Shown: positions 36,101 to 43,491 of the stretch, piece after piece
Layout: every line of letters begins with the position of its first letter
Numbering within the stretch: position 1 is the first letter of the stretch
Source of the DNA: Pseudomonas sp. v388
Lineage (GTDB): Bacteria > Pseudomonadota > Gammaproteobacteria > Pseudomonadales > Pseudomonadaceae
Length of the DNA stretch: 64,000 bases
NCBI RefSeq assembly: GCF_003935425.1
Contig: NZ_RHQN01000008.1
Location: 186,001-250,000, forward strand
Direction: 5' to 3'
Notes under the pieces: generated by a model
What the model was told of the DNA's origin: nothing
The model's database searches: none
What the model saw: the letters and a program-made list of their open reading frames with translations, nothing else
Program-made: the position numbers and the translations under genes

Positions 36101-38253
36101 AGGCCAGGGAAGCGGTGGATTCGGGCCATCTGAGCGGCGATCTGGCGATGGCCTGTTATGCCTGCAATCATCTGGTATCGGACGCGCTGATCATGGGTGA
36201 TCACCTGCAGGAGGTGACCAAGGTGATCGACCGCGGCCTGGAGGTGGTTCGGCAGTATGACTACGCCGATGTCGAACGGATTCTGGTGGCGCAGCAACGC
36301 TTCGTCACGGCCCTTTCGGACGGCTCGCCCACGCCGCCGATGACCGAGCCGGACGCTGTCGAGACCGATCTGCCTGACGCTCTAAACGGCGCGCCGCTGT
36401 CCAGGACCACGCTGTTCTTTGCCTGGCTCTACTCGGGCATGTCAGCCTTCTACCTGGGCGACATTCCCGGCGCGGTGCGCAGGTTCGAGGCCGCGCAGAC
36501 CGTCACCTGGTCGGCACCGGCGCACATCAGTCTGTCGGATTTCTACCTGTTCTACGGCCTGACCCTGGGCAGCCCCGAAGCGCCGGGAACCATCGAAGAA
36601 AAACTTGAGACGTTGCATCGTCACCGTGATCGATTCAAACAGTGGGCCGCGCTCAACCCGACCACCTTTCGCAACAAGCTGCTGCTGATAGAGGGTGTGA
36701 TTGCCAAGCTCAACGGGGATGGCCTGGTGGCGATTCGGTGCTTTGACCAGGCGCAGATCGCCGCCGCTGCCGCAGGCTTCATTCACGAGCAAGCGCTGGC
36801 CCACGAGCAACTGGCGGAAGTCTGCATTCCCAGTGGCCTGATCTCGGGCGCCAACCTGCACCTGCGCGTGGCCCGAGACTGCTTTCATATCTGGGGCGCC
36901 AACGGCAAGGTCCGCCAACTGGAAACACTGCATCCGTTTCTGCGCATCCAGCCGGTTCAAGAGACCTTCCGCAGCACGTCCCAGGCCAAGCTCGATCTGG
37001 AAGTGGGTATCGAAGCGGCCCGGGCGTTGTCCGAGGAAGTGCTGCTGGAGCGGCTGATCGAGACGCTGATGAGCCATCTGATGCAGCACTCGGGAGCGGA
37101 TCATGGTGCTTTACTGATCGTCAGCGGCGCTGAGTTTCAGATGGCGTCGGTGGCCGATGTCGACGGCGAGGGCGTGCGGGTAACCACCGAGAACTGCCAG
37201 AAATTCCTGACCCAGGGGCCGCTGTCGGTGCTCAACGCAACCATGCGCACCAAAACCAATTTCGTGCTGCACGATGCCCAGCAGGAATGTCCGCAAGCAT
37301 TCAGAACCGAGTTGCAGCAGCGAAACGCTCGGTCGGTGCTTTGCCTGCCGCTGGTCAAACAGGGCGTGCTGATCGGTCTGGTCTACCTTGAAAATCGTCT
37401 GGTGCCCAATCTGTTCAGCTCGCAACGCCTGGCGATGCTGGAAATCCTCGCGTCCCAGGCGGCGGTGTCCCTGCAAGCGGCCAAGCTCTTCACCCGGCTG
37501 GCCGAGGACAACCAGATCAAGGCGCAGATGGAAGAACAGTTGCGGCGCTCGCGGGCCGAGCTGGCGCGCAGTTCGCACCTGCAAGTGATGGGCGAGTTGT
37601 CAGCGTCCATCGCCCACGAAATCAGTCAGCCGCTGTTGGGCATCACCTCCAACGCATCGGCGAGCCTGCGCTGGCTGAAACGGGACAGCCCGGACCTGGA
37701 CGAGGCGATTGCCGGGCTTGAAGACATCCGCGCCGACAGCGAGAGAGCGGCCGGCATTGTCAAAGCGTTACGCGCCCTGGCCAAGCAATCCCCGGCCCAG
37801 CTCAAACCGATCGACCCCGACGAGGTGATTGCGCAGGTGGTACGGCTGACCTGCGCCGAAGTCGTCAAGCAAGGCGTCAAGCTTGAAACGGAGCTGGACG
37901 CCTGTGTCCGGGTGATGGCCGATCCGGTCCAGATCCAGCAACTGGTGTACAACCTGCTCATGAACGGCTTGGAGGCCTTGTCCGGATTTCGCAGCGGCGA
38001 CGGTGCGTTGCGCATCACCTCAAGGATCATCGGCGCGGAAGTCGAGGTCTGCGTCGACGACAACGGCCCGGGAATTCCCGCCGATGAGCGGGAGAAGATT
38101 TTCGGTGCGTTCTACTCCACCAAGACCAACGGCCTGGGCATGGGGCTGGCGATCTGCAGTTCGGTGGTGCGCGCCCACGGCGGCGGTCTGTATGCGCAGA
38201 CCTCGCCGTGCGGCGGCTGCCGTATGAGATTCACCCTGCCGGTCGGCGATTAG
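33124..38253 (+). CDS. Giant hybrid: pseudokinase - AAA ATPase - helical repeats - GAF - histidine kinase
   Basis: 1709 residues. The N-terminal protein-kinase fold (about 20-285) is degenerate: the catalytic loop reads HGSLQGQH (H139, Ser141 in place of Asp), DFG is replaced by LSCF, and no VAIK lysine is clear. An AAA_16-type ATPase follows (Walker A GPAGSGKS, 334-341; Walker B VIFLDDMQWAD), then a long TPR-like helical region, a GAF domain (about 1310-1460) and a histidine kinase with H box SIAHEISQP (H1498), N box (N1610) and G boxes DDNGPGIP and GLGMGLAI. The sensor kinase should autophosphorylate. No receiver-domain gene is adjacent, so its partner is unknown. Start ATG 33124 is preferred to GTG 33103. 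Confidence 0.9.
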   Translation: MLEERLPHTLLSEHMVMDEQWLSRCSVSLRRHEGELTYCELFDAQTRKTWLAARAPIESPAACQRLERDYRIGLEPDWAILPVAFVRSAEGPLMIYPPCPEPSFSDLIAAGGVSLERLLTLATNAARSLAQAHEKGVIHGSLQGQHFIVSDNGSVRLSCFRADTLELINTDSSTTDHWNYLAPEQVCPHGSLTDQRSDIYALGAVLYQLLVGELPLAGRDKSHWRHLHAGVQARPPAEVKPAVPPMLSRILVKTLAKEPSARYQTAKALAADFAHCLRQWSADRSIADFTLGTADVSSVGSDVLFGRNDEQALLANTLRTLRRDSSPRVLTVAGPAGSGKSSLVTSSLRLHSNHYWASGKCATLEQAIPYGPWTDILGSLTTQLLIKNSTDLDSIKADIASRLKGRGRLLAKLAPYLKLIIGPMDDFPEKPTRLALEKENRAILDFLEFFGSPGQPLVIFLDDMQWADDSTHCLLKEYLSRPLRNTLLVLAYRTDDEDSPDAMQASLQQLAGSALLTHHSVCLPPLSVDAVTALIAQRFHTGAATVVEVARLVHEKTAGNPFFVNQILKVMVEDKLVEFDSQRMCWSWSLQDVARHRYADNVAELMIHRLRRLPTAQREILRLAAAVGGKCDEVLLASLAAIDPDRLSNSLKGLASAGFLSIAQGGLSFTHDRVLEAAYELTPLGQRPRQHAVIAIAMRELWRDRLHQATFEVANHVHLSDKGAYAPNQAEDFITLLLEAAARARDAAAYDQAAGYLASAEELQQSSRATCSERNLAFAIMCQAAECDMLLSNMGRAEIKIQACMQRAASVIERARAHKLKAKLLTLRSDYEAAIDEALKGLAALGICLPRGHLPEVVAAEHARIKQLITERGLFGLESLPRMWDPEVEVAIELLATLGSSFFVEDDIRFLHLAKIIELSLMFGIAPGSTYGFSWYGVMIAELFGEYQDGYSCSLVALKLIEQHGFEADLTAALVALDQVSAWTAPMEYSRQKAREAVDSGHLSGDLAMACYACNHLVSDALIMGDHLQEVTKVIDRGLEVVRQYDYADVERILVAQQRFVTALSDGSPTPPMTEPDAVETDLPDALNGAPLSRTTLFFAWLYSGMSAFYLGDIPGAVRRFEAAQTVTWSAPAHISLSDFYLFYGLTLGSPEAPGTIEEKLETLHRHRDRFKQWAALNPTTFRNKLLLIEGVIAKLNGDGLVAIRCFDQAQIAAAAAGFIHEQALAHEQLAEVCIPSGLISGANLHLRVARDCFHIWGANGKVRQLETLHPFLRIQPVQETFRSTSQAKLDLEVGIEAARALSEEVLLERLIETLMSHLMQHSGADHGALLIVSGAEFQMASVADVDGEGVRVTTENCQKFLTQGPLSVLNATMRTKTNFVLHDAQQECPQAFRTELQQRNARSVLCLPLVKQGVLIGLVYLENRLVPNLFSSQRLAMLEILASQAAVSLQAAKLFTRLAEDNQIKAQMEEQLRRSRAELARSSHLQVMGELSASIAHEISQPLLGITSNASASLRWLKRDSPDLDEAIAGLEDIRADSERAAGIVKALRALAKQSPAQLKPIDPDEVIAQVVRLTCAEVVKQGVKLETELDACVRVMADPVQIQQLVYNLLMNGLEALSGFRSGDGALRITSRIIGAEVEVCVDDNGPGIPADEREKIFGAFYSTKTNGLGMGLAICSSVVRAHGGGLYAQTSPCGGCRMRFTLPVGD

Positions 38254-38412
38254 CCCCGCACCATGACCCTGAACACTACGGGGTCACTTTATTGAGAATA
38301 AATGCTATTTTGCCTCGCTCAACCCTCTGCGATGCCGCCCTGCACACGGGAATCGGGCATCGCCGGGAGCTCTGGGCCTGCTGCGGCGGGCTCGCACGCA
38401 GGCGAACGACAC

Positions 38413-39387
38413 ATGCAAAACGGCAAGTCAATGAAGACGATCGCGATGGTGCTCTTTGACGGAGTGCTCATGCTTGACGTCTCCGGCCCCATGGATGCCT
38501 TTTCCATAGCCAATCGCTTCCTGCCCGAAGAGCGACACTATCGCCTGCTGACCCTGGGTGTCGGCGACGGATGGGTGCGCGGTTCCTGCGGCCTGCGGGC
38601 GATGGCTGACTTGCCCCTGACCGAGGCGCCTGCCCACATCGATCTGCTGTTGGTGCCGGGCGGCCCGGGTGCCTACGACGTCGCGCATCCGGCGATTCAG
38701 GCCTGGCTGCCCGAGGCCACGCGCACCGCCAGGCGCTTTGGCGCCATCTGCACCGGCGTGTTTCTGCTGGGCGAGGCAGGACTGCTCAACGGCTATCGCT
38801 GTACCACCCACTGGAATTATGTGGAGCGCCTGGCGCAGCGTTATCCGGAATGCAAAGTGGAAACCGAGCAGATCTATGTCATAGACCGCAACCTGATCAC
38901 GTCCGGAGGCATTACCGCCGGTATCGACATGGCCCTGGCAGTGGTGGCCGAAGACCACGGCAAGGAACTTGCTTTGGAGGTCGCCAAGGTTCTGCTGGTG
39001 GTCATGAAGCGTCAGGGCGGTCAGGCCCAGTACGGACCGCTGCTGGCGGCGGTGCCGCGCGACGGGTCGCCCATCGCCAAGGTGCAGGCGTATATCGTCG
39101 ACCATATCGACCAGGCATTCACGGTTCAGAGCATGGCGGACAGGGCGGCCATGAGTCCGCGAAATTTTGCCCGGGCCTTCCAGCGTGAAGTCAATCTGAC
39201 CCCCATGCAGTTCGTACAGAACGCCAGGATCGACCACGCTCGCCGGATGCTGGAAGGCACCGACCTGCCGCTCAAGACCGTCGCGACCCGCTGCGGCTTC
39301 GGCAGCGCCCGCTACATGAGAAAAGTCTTCTGTGAACGCATCGGCGTCACGCCCAACCAATACCGGCAGCAGTTCAGCGCCGCATGA
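38413..39387 (+). CDS. GlxA-type AraC transcriptional regulator (DJ-1/PfpI + AraC HTH)
   Basis: 324 residues. The N-terminal DJ-1/PfpI-like domain (about 7-185; VLFDGVLMLDVSGPMDAF, LLLVPGGPGAY, AICTGVFLLGEAGLLNG with the nucleophile-elbow Cys, TTHWNYVE, ITSGGITAGIDMAL) is followed by an AraC-type double helix-turn-helix (about 220-320; SMADRAAMSPRNFARAFQREV, ATRCGFGSARYMRKVF). Many such regulators sense amines such as choline or arginine derivatives; the ligand here is unknown. ATG 38413 is preferred because of AGGCGA upstream, but MKTIAM at 38431 is possible. Confidence 0.9.
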   Translation: MQNGKSMKTIAMVLFDGVLMLDVSGPMDAFSIANRFLPEERHYRLLTLGVGDGWVRGSCGLRAMADLPLTEAPAHIDLLLVPGGPGAYDVAHPAIQAWLPEATRTARRFGAICTGVFLLGEAGLLNGYRCTTHWNYVERLAQRYPECKVETEQIYVIDRNLITSGGITAGIDMALAVVAEDHGKELALEVAKVLLVVMKRQGGQAQYGPLLAAVPRDGSPIAKVQAYIVDHIDQAFTVQSMADRAAMSPRNFARAFQREVNLTPMQFVQNARIDHARRMLEGTDLPLKTVATRCGFGSARYMRKVFCERIGVTPNQYRQQFSAA

Positions 39388-39408
39388 GCACCGTGGCGCG
39401 CGAGCCTG

Positions 39409-40254
39409 TTACGGCTTGAGCGCAATCTTCTTGCCGCGTCTGGCGCCGATGTCACTGGCCTGACCGTCGCGTTGCTTGCCGGTGCGGGCCTGGGTGATCA
39501 GCGCCGGGATCAGCGGACCTTCCGGCAGGTTCTTCCAGAAGCGCGACGGCAGGTGGCCCTGCATGACCTTGGGGTTCAGGCGTGCCGGGTTGAAGATGTG
39601 GCTGTAATAGGTCAGCCACAACTCACCGTGGGGGTCGTCCACTTGCCGGGCCATACGCTGCCACCCTTCGGGGCAGCGGCGTTCATGGATCAACCGATGG
39701 CCGTCGTAATACACGCCGTCCTGCGGCGTTGCGATCAGCCAGCGATGCTGGCCCATGCGGCCGATAAAGTGCTGGCTGGCGCTGTGCAGAATGTCGTGCG
39801 CCGGTTCGTGCCAGGCGACATATTCAGGGCGCAAGGTCTGGGCGTCGGCATCCGGATCAGCCGGCGGCAACGCCACGAACCGCAGGAACGCATGCAGGTG
39901 ATGCGCTTCGCGGCTGATGGACTTGAGGCGCCGGTGCAGCTCGCTGCCCAGCTTGTCACCGGCGAGCATGGCCGTGCGGTCGCCATGGCTGACCCGCCAC
40001 AGCACTTCGTACAGCAGGCTCCAGCGCTGGTCCCCGCGATACGCCGAAGCGCTTTCCAGCATGGTCAGCAATTCCAGCGGCACCCGTGCCTGAAAAGGCC
40101 CGGTCTGCTCCGGCAATTCTTCATCGCTGCAAAACAGGTCGGCCGCATCCGGCGCTTTCCAGCTGACCCGGCTGGGGTCGATCTGGTGGCTGAGCAACCA
40201 GCGTGCCTGCTGGCGCCACGTGTCAAAGAGGTCGTCGCAGTCCAGGCAGATCAT
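39409..40254 (-). CDS. TIGR03915-like putative DNA repair protein
   Basis: 281 residues matching, from memory, the family annotated as putative DNA repair protein TIGR03915 (DUF4130). That family occurs either fused to UdgX-type uracil-DNA glycosylases or, as here, beside the radical SAM family TIGR03916. Conserved-looking stretches are YRGDQRWSLLYEVLWRVSHGD, LHAFLRFV, WHEPAHDIL, WLIATPQDGVYYDG and YYSHIFNPARLNPKVMQGHLP. The C-terminal 30 residues are basic, suiting nucleic-acid contact. ATG 40254 overlaps the upstream stop as ATGA, so the two genes are translationally coupled and both sit under the LexA box at 41484. The reaction is not known. Confidence 0.85.
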   Translation of the reverse strand: MICLDCDDLFDTWRQQARWLLSHQIDPSRVSWKAPDAADLFCSDEELPEQTGPFQARVPLELLTMLESASAYRGDQRWSLLYEVLWRVSHGDRTAMLAGDKLGSELHRRLKSISREAHHLHAFLRFVALPPADPDADAQTLRPEYVAWHEPAHDILHSASQHFIGRMGQHRWLIATPQDGVYYDGHRLIHERRCPEGWQRMARQVDDPHGELWLTYYSHIFNPARLNPKVMQGHLPSRFWKNLPEGPLIPALITQARTGKQRDGQASDIGARRGKKIALKP

Positions 40255-41471
40255 CCCCACAGTCCCATTTGCTGAGGCTGCGGCCGGTCGCGCAGTTGCT
40301 GGTGCAAATGCGCGCTGCTGACTTCCGACTGCGGCGGGTGGTAATCGCTGGTGATGATGAATGGCTTGGCTTTGGCCAGGATGCAGCGTAGCCGGGTCAG
40401 GTCTTCATAGCGAATGCGCCGCTGGCGCCGTAGCTCCACCAGCCGCTGCGTGGTACGGATGCCGATGCCGGGAATCCGCGCGATCAGCGATGGGTCGGCC
40501 AGGTTCAGGTCCAGCGGGAAAACCTGCCTGTTGTCCAGCGCCCACGCCAGTTTGGGGTCGATATCCAGCGCCAGATCGCCGGGGCCCTTGAGCAGTTCAC
40601 CGGCGGTAAAGCCATAGCCGCGCAGCAGGAAGTCGGCCTGATACAAGCGGTGCTCGCGCATCAACGGCGGGGCAGCCAGCGGAACACTGTCCGGGCTGTT
40701 GGGAATCGGGCTGAACGCCGAGTAATAGACCCGGCGCAACTTGAAGTTGCTGTACAGCGTCTGGGCACTGTGCAGGATGGTGCTGTCGTCGGTAGCGTCG
40801 GCGCCCACGATCATCTGCGTGCTTTGCCCGGCCGGGGCGAAGCGTGGCGAGCGCGGTTCGTTGCGCACCGTTTCTTCACCGGTATAGATAGTGCGCATGG
40901 CCTGCTTGATCGAGGCGACGTCCTTTTCCGGCGCCAGGGTCTGCAGGCTTTGGTCGGTGGGCAGCTCGATGTTGACACTCAGGCGGTCAGCGTAGCGCCC
41001 GGCTTTTTCGATGAGCGCGGGGTCGGCGTCGGGAATGGTCTTGAGGTGGATGTAGCCGCGAAATTCGTGGACCTCGCGCAGCAGCCTGGCGACTTCCACC
41101 AACTGCTCCATGGTGTAGTCCGCCGAGCGAATGATGCCGGAACTCAGGAACAGCCCGCTGACGCAGTTGCGCCGATAGAAGTCCAGGGTCAGGGTCACCA
41201 CTTCCTCGGGGCTGAAGCGCGCGCGCGGCACGTCGCTGGAGCGGCGGTTGACGCAGTACTGGCAGTCGTACAGGCAGAAATTGGTCAGCAGGATTTTCAG
41301 CAGCGACACGCAGCGGCCGTCCGGCGTATAGCTGTGGCAGATGCCCATGCCATTGGTCGAGCCCAGCCCCGACTTGCCTTGCGAACTGCGTTTCGGCGCG
41401 CCACTGCTGGCGCACGAAGCATCGTACTTGGCGGCGTCCGCCAGAATGCTGAGCTTGTCGATAAGCTGCAT
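40251..41471 (-). CDS. Radical SAM putative DNA modification/repair protein (TIGR03916-like)
   Basis: 406 residues. The radical SAM cluster motif is CLYDCQYC (C66, C70, C73), preceded by MGICHSYTPDGRCVSLLKIL, and the C-terminus has a helix-hairpin-helix DNA-binding motif (LIARIPGIGIRTTQRLVEL). It fits the family called putative DNA modification/repair radical SAM protein. ATG 41471 is chosen because a perfect LexA operator (41484-41503) lies 12 bases upstream; the earlier in-frame ATG at 41495 would fall inside that operator. SOS control plus an HhH motif strongly support a DNA-damage role. It is the first gene of a two-gene operon with the TIGR03915-like protein. Confidence 0.9.
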   Translation of the reverse strand: MQLIDKLSILADAAKYDASCASSGAPKRSSQGKSGLGSTNGMGICHSYTPDGRCVSLLKILLTNFCLYDCQYCVNRRSSDVPRARFSPEEVVTLTLDFYRRNCVSGLFLSSGIIRSADYTMEQLVEVARLLREVHEFRGYIHLKTIPDADPALIEKAGRYADRLSVNIELPTDQSLQTLAPEKDVASIKQAMRTIYTGEETVRNEPRSPRFAPAGQSTQMIVGADATDDSTILHSAQTLYSNFKLRRVYYSAFSPIPNSPDSVPLAAPPLMREHRLYQADFLLRGYGFTAGELLKGPGDLALDIDPKLAWALDNRQVFPLDLNLADPSLIARIPGIGIRTTQRLVELRRQRRIRYEDLTRLRCILAKAKPFIITSDYHPPQSEVSSAHLHQQLRDRPQPQQMGLWG

Positions 41472-41483
41472 GAAAATACCCGC

Positions 41484-41503
41484 TACTGTTTGCATGTACA
41501 GTA
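41484..41503 (-). promoter_or_regulatory. LexA operator (SOS box)
   Basis: The 20-mer TACTGTTTGCATGTACAGTA contains CTG-N10-CAG with symmetric TA flanks, a near-ideal LexA site. It overlaps a -10-like TATACT on the minus strand (41500-41505), so bound LexA would block RNA polymerase. It lies directly upstream of the radical SAM gene at 41471. Confidence 0.9.
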
Positions 41504-41570
41504 TAGGGTCGCATGCGTCACTACAAGCGTCAGCGCTGTCGCAGCCCTGGTGGCCGATGAATGGCAGGCG

Positions 41571-41912
41571 TCAATCCCGCGGGCTGTAAGGGCGTCGCCA
41601 GATGACCCGCTCGGCGTGGATGGCCAGCAGCAAGCGGTGGTCTCTGCACAACTGGTCAATGGTCTGGTTGCGCCTCGCGGTGGGCGTCCAGTGTTGCGGC
41701 GCGTCGGGTTCGATGGTTTCGCGCAAAGGGCTGAAGCGTCCGCGGCCGGGATCGGCAACCCTCAATGCGGCAATGCACTCTTCGCATGCCAGCCATTGCG
41801 CCGCCAGGCGAGCGTGATCCACGGCCGGAGGGTGTCGAGGGGCGGAGCGGGTGGCGGCAGAGGGGTCTTTGACGCGTTCGAGGGTGTCGTGATCGGAGAA
41901 CTGAGTGGACAT
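41571..41912 (-). CDS. Small hypothetical protein with CxxC
   Basis: 113 residues, not recognised. It is rich in Arg, Asp and Pro, with a CEEC pair in the middle (WLACEECIAALRVADPGRGRF) and a conserved-looking C-terminus (QTIDQLCRDHRLLLAIHAERVIWRRPY). ATG 41912 has GAGGA about 9 bases upstream, and a longer in-frame extension is rejected. No signal peptide, so cytoplasmic. It is upstream of, and codirectional with, the SOS operon, but the LexA box lies between them, so they are probably separate units. Confidence 0.6.
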   Translation of the reverse strand: MSTQFSDHDTLERVKDPSAATRSAPRHPPAVDHARLAAQWLACEECIAALRVADPGRGRFSPLRETIEPDAPQHWTPTARRNQTIDQLCRDHRLLLAIHAERVIWRRPYSPRD

Positions 41913-41992
41913 GTCATCATCCTCAGGTAGCTGGAGGTGTGGGATGTCGTACTGCTCAGATGTCGACCGGTTCAGCTTAAGACGTTTTTCAG

Positions 41993-42022
41993 CGCACAGG
42001 CCCACGAATCGTGGCCTGTGCG
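41993..42022 (-). terminator. Strong hairpin after galM
   Basis: CGCACAGGCC / GGCCTGTGCG arms plus an inner ACG/CGT pair around a 3-base loop, with one bulged base, starting 10 bases after the galM stop. No U tract follows in the galM direction, so it may act as a Rho-assisted or mRNA-end-protecting hairpin. Confidence 0.5.
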
Positions 42023-42032
42023 ACAGAACGCA

Positions 42033-43181
42033 TTATCTGCTGAGGAATTTGAACACGGTGGTCTGGGTGTAAGTCTTGCCCGGATCAAGGCGAGTGCTGG
42101 GGAAGCCAGGCTGGTTGGGGGCGTCCGGGTAGTGCTGGGTTTCCAGGGTAAACGCGCCCCAGTGCGGATACTGTTTGCCGCCCTTGCCATGGATGCTGCC
42201 GTCCAGGAAGTTACCGGTGTAGAGCTGCACGCCCGGTTCGGTGGTGAACAATTGCAGGCGGCGGCCCGACTGCGGATCGCTGACTTCGGCGGCCAGTCTG
42301 GTCACGTCGCCCTGGGTGTCCAGCACCCAGTTGAAGTCGAAGCCGCCTTGTTTAGGCTCGGCAAACTTGAGTTGCGGATGGTTGTCTTTGATGTGCTTGC
42401 CGAACGCGGTGGGAGTGAGGAAGTCCAGCGGCGTTCCGGCAACAGCGGGCAGTTGGCCGGTCGGAATCAGCTTCTCGTTGACCGGCGTGTAGTGCGAAGC
42501 GTGCAGGGTGGCGACCTGCTTGAGAATGTCGCCGTTGCCGGCGCCGGCCAGGTTGAAGTAACTGTGATTGGTCAGGTTGAGCACCGTCGGTTTATCAGTG
42601 GTGGCCCGGTAATCGATTTTCAGCTCGTCGCGGTCGTTGAGGCTGTAGGTGACTTCCGTCAGCAGCGCGCCGGGAAAGCCCATCTCGCCGTCGGGCGACA
42701 GGTAACTCAGTTTCACCGCGACCGCGTCGTCGGAACGAATGCTCTCGGCTTTCCAGATCCGCTTGTCGAAGCCCTGGCTGCCGCCGTGCAGGGCATTGGT
42801 CTTGTCGTTGAGCGGCACGCGATAGGTCTTGCCGTCGAGTTCAAACGTGCCGCCGGCCAGCCGGTTGCCGAAGCGTCCGATGGTCGCGCCGAAATACACG
42901 GTGCCGTTGTCCTGGTAACCCTTGACGTCATCGAAACCCAGCACGACGTCTTCGACCTTGCCGTTCTTGTCCGGCATCAGCAACGACTGCAGGGTTGCGC
43001 CGTAGGTGATGATGCTGGCCTGCAGGCCGTTGCTATTGCTCAGGGTGTATTTTTCCACGGCAGTGCCATCGGGCAAGGTGCCGAAGGTGCTGCGTTCGCT
43101 GGACAGGGCCGCGGCATGGGCGGTGAGGGTGGCGATCATCAAAGACAGTCCGAAAGTGCTGATAAGAACCTGCTTTTTCAT
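42033..43181 (-). CDS. galM: Exported aldose 1-epimerase (mutarotase)
   Basis: Interconverts alpha and beta anomers of aldoses. 382 residues with a Sec signal peptide (MKKQVLISTFGLSLMIATLTAHA, cut near residue 23), so it acts in the periplasm, unlike cytosolic GalM. The core is intact: YGATLQSLLMPDKNG, GATIGRFGNRLAGG, LHGGSQGFDKRIW, NLTNHSYFNLAG (catalytic His) and TTEPGVQLYTGNF with LETQHYPDAPN (catalytic Glu). It is divergent from the lactonase gene and shares its control region. Presenting the right sugar anomer to the AraF binding protein is the likely job (inference). Confidence 0.94.
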   Translation of the reverse strand: MKKQVLISTFGLSLMIATLTAHAAALSSERSTFGTLPDGTAVEKYTLSNSNGLQASIITYGATLQSLLMPDKNGKVEDVVLGFDDVKGYQDNGTVYFGATIGRFGNRLAGGTFELDGKTYRVPLNDKTNALHGGSQGFDKRIWKAESIRSDDAVAVKLSYLSPDGEMGFPGALLTEVTYSLNDRDELKIDYRATTDKPTVLNLTNHSYFNLAGAGNGDILKQVATLHASHYTPVNEKLIPTGQLPAVAGTPLDFLTPTAFGKHIKDNHPQLKFAEPKQGGFDFNWVLDTQGDVTRLAAEVSDPQSGRRLQLFTTEPGVQLYTGNFLDGSIHGKGGKQYPHWGAFTLETQHYPDAPNQPGFPSTRLDPGKTYTQTTVFKFLSR

Positions 43182-43195
43182 CTGTTCTACCCGCT

Positions 43196-43207
43196 TTTAT
43201 TGTTGTT
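43196..43207 (-). promoter_or_regulatory. A-rich Hfq/Crc-type motif before galM
   Basis: On the minus strand AACAACAATAAA, four AAN triplets, stands directly 5' of the galM ribosome site. AANAANAA next to a start codon is the known Hfq/Crc catabolite-repression target in Pseudomonas; binding here is inferred. Confidence 0.6.
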
Positions 43208-43260
43208 GTGAAAGGCCGGCGCATCGCCCTGAACGCGCAGGGTGCAGGCGCGCCTGACTT

Positions 43261-43275
43261 ATTGGTCATACTATT
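43261..43275. promoter_or_regulatory. GntR-like operator A of the sugar locus
   Basis: ATTGGTCATACTATT; its complement AATAGTATGACCAAT agrees with the araF-upstream site at 45242 under the pattern WATRGTATGACYAWT. The shape (RGT-N3-ACY dyad) is that of FCD-type GntR regulators. Confidence 0.55.
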
Positions 43276-43277
43276 TG

Positions 43278-43294
43278 ATCGGATTTCATCCGAT
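43278..43294. promoter_or_regulatory. Palindrome ATCGGAT-TTC-ATCCGAT
   Basis: A perfect 7-bp inverted repeat with a 3-base centre, three bases from operator A. It could be a second regulator's site or a short hairpin. Confidence 0.45.
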
Positions 43295-43469
43295 GAAAGG
43301 ATTTATAGTCGATTAAATGCTGCTTGAAAAATAAATCGTAATACTATTTAGTAGTCCGAGCGTTTGCAGCCCGGCCAAGGTTTTCGGCAACGGCTCGCCG
43401 TAATGGTGCCGTGGCAACGCCGGCATGAACGCAAGTCGCCGCCAACGGGGACGATGACGCGTGCCCTAC

Positions 43470-43481
43470 AACAATAAAAAA
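43470..43481 (+). promoter_or_regulatory. A-rich Hfq/Crc-type motif before the lactonase gene
   Basis: AACAATAAAAAA runs into the ribosome site AAAGGA of the lactonase gene, four AAN triplets in phase. Predicted Hfq/Crc binding would block translation when preferred carbon sources are present. Confidence 0.6.
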
Positions 43482-43491
43482 GGACATCACC

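Larger units (their letters stand above)
43182..43491. promoter_or_regulatory. Divergent galM / lactonase control region
   Basis: 310 non-coding bases, locally AT-rich (43260-43355). It contains a GntR-like operator (43261-43275), a perfect palindrome (43278-43294), a partial third operator (AATACTATT near 43341-43349) and an A-rich AANAANAA motif at each gene's ribosome site. The promoters for the sugar locus must lie here. Confidence 0.65.

Noticed and set aside
41905-42032. The galM hairpin as a classical Rho-independent terminator
   Set aside because: The U tract is missing in the galM direction, so only a hairpin is reported.
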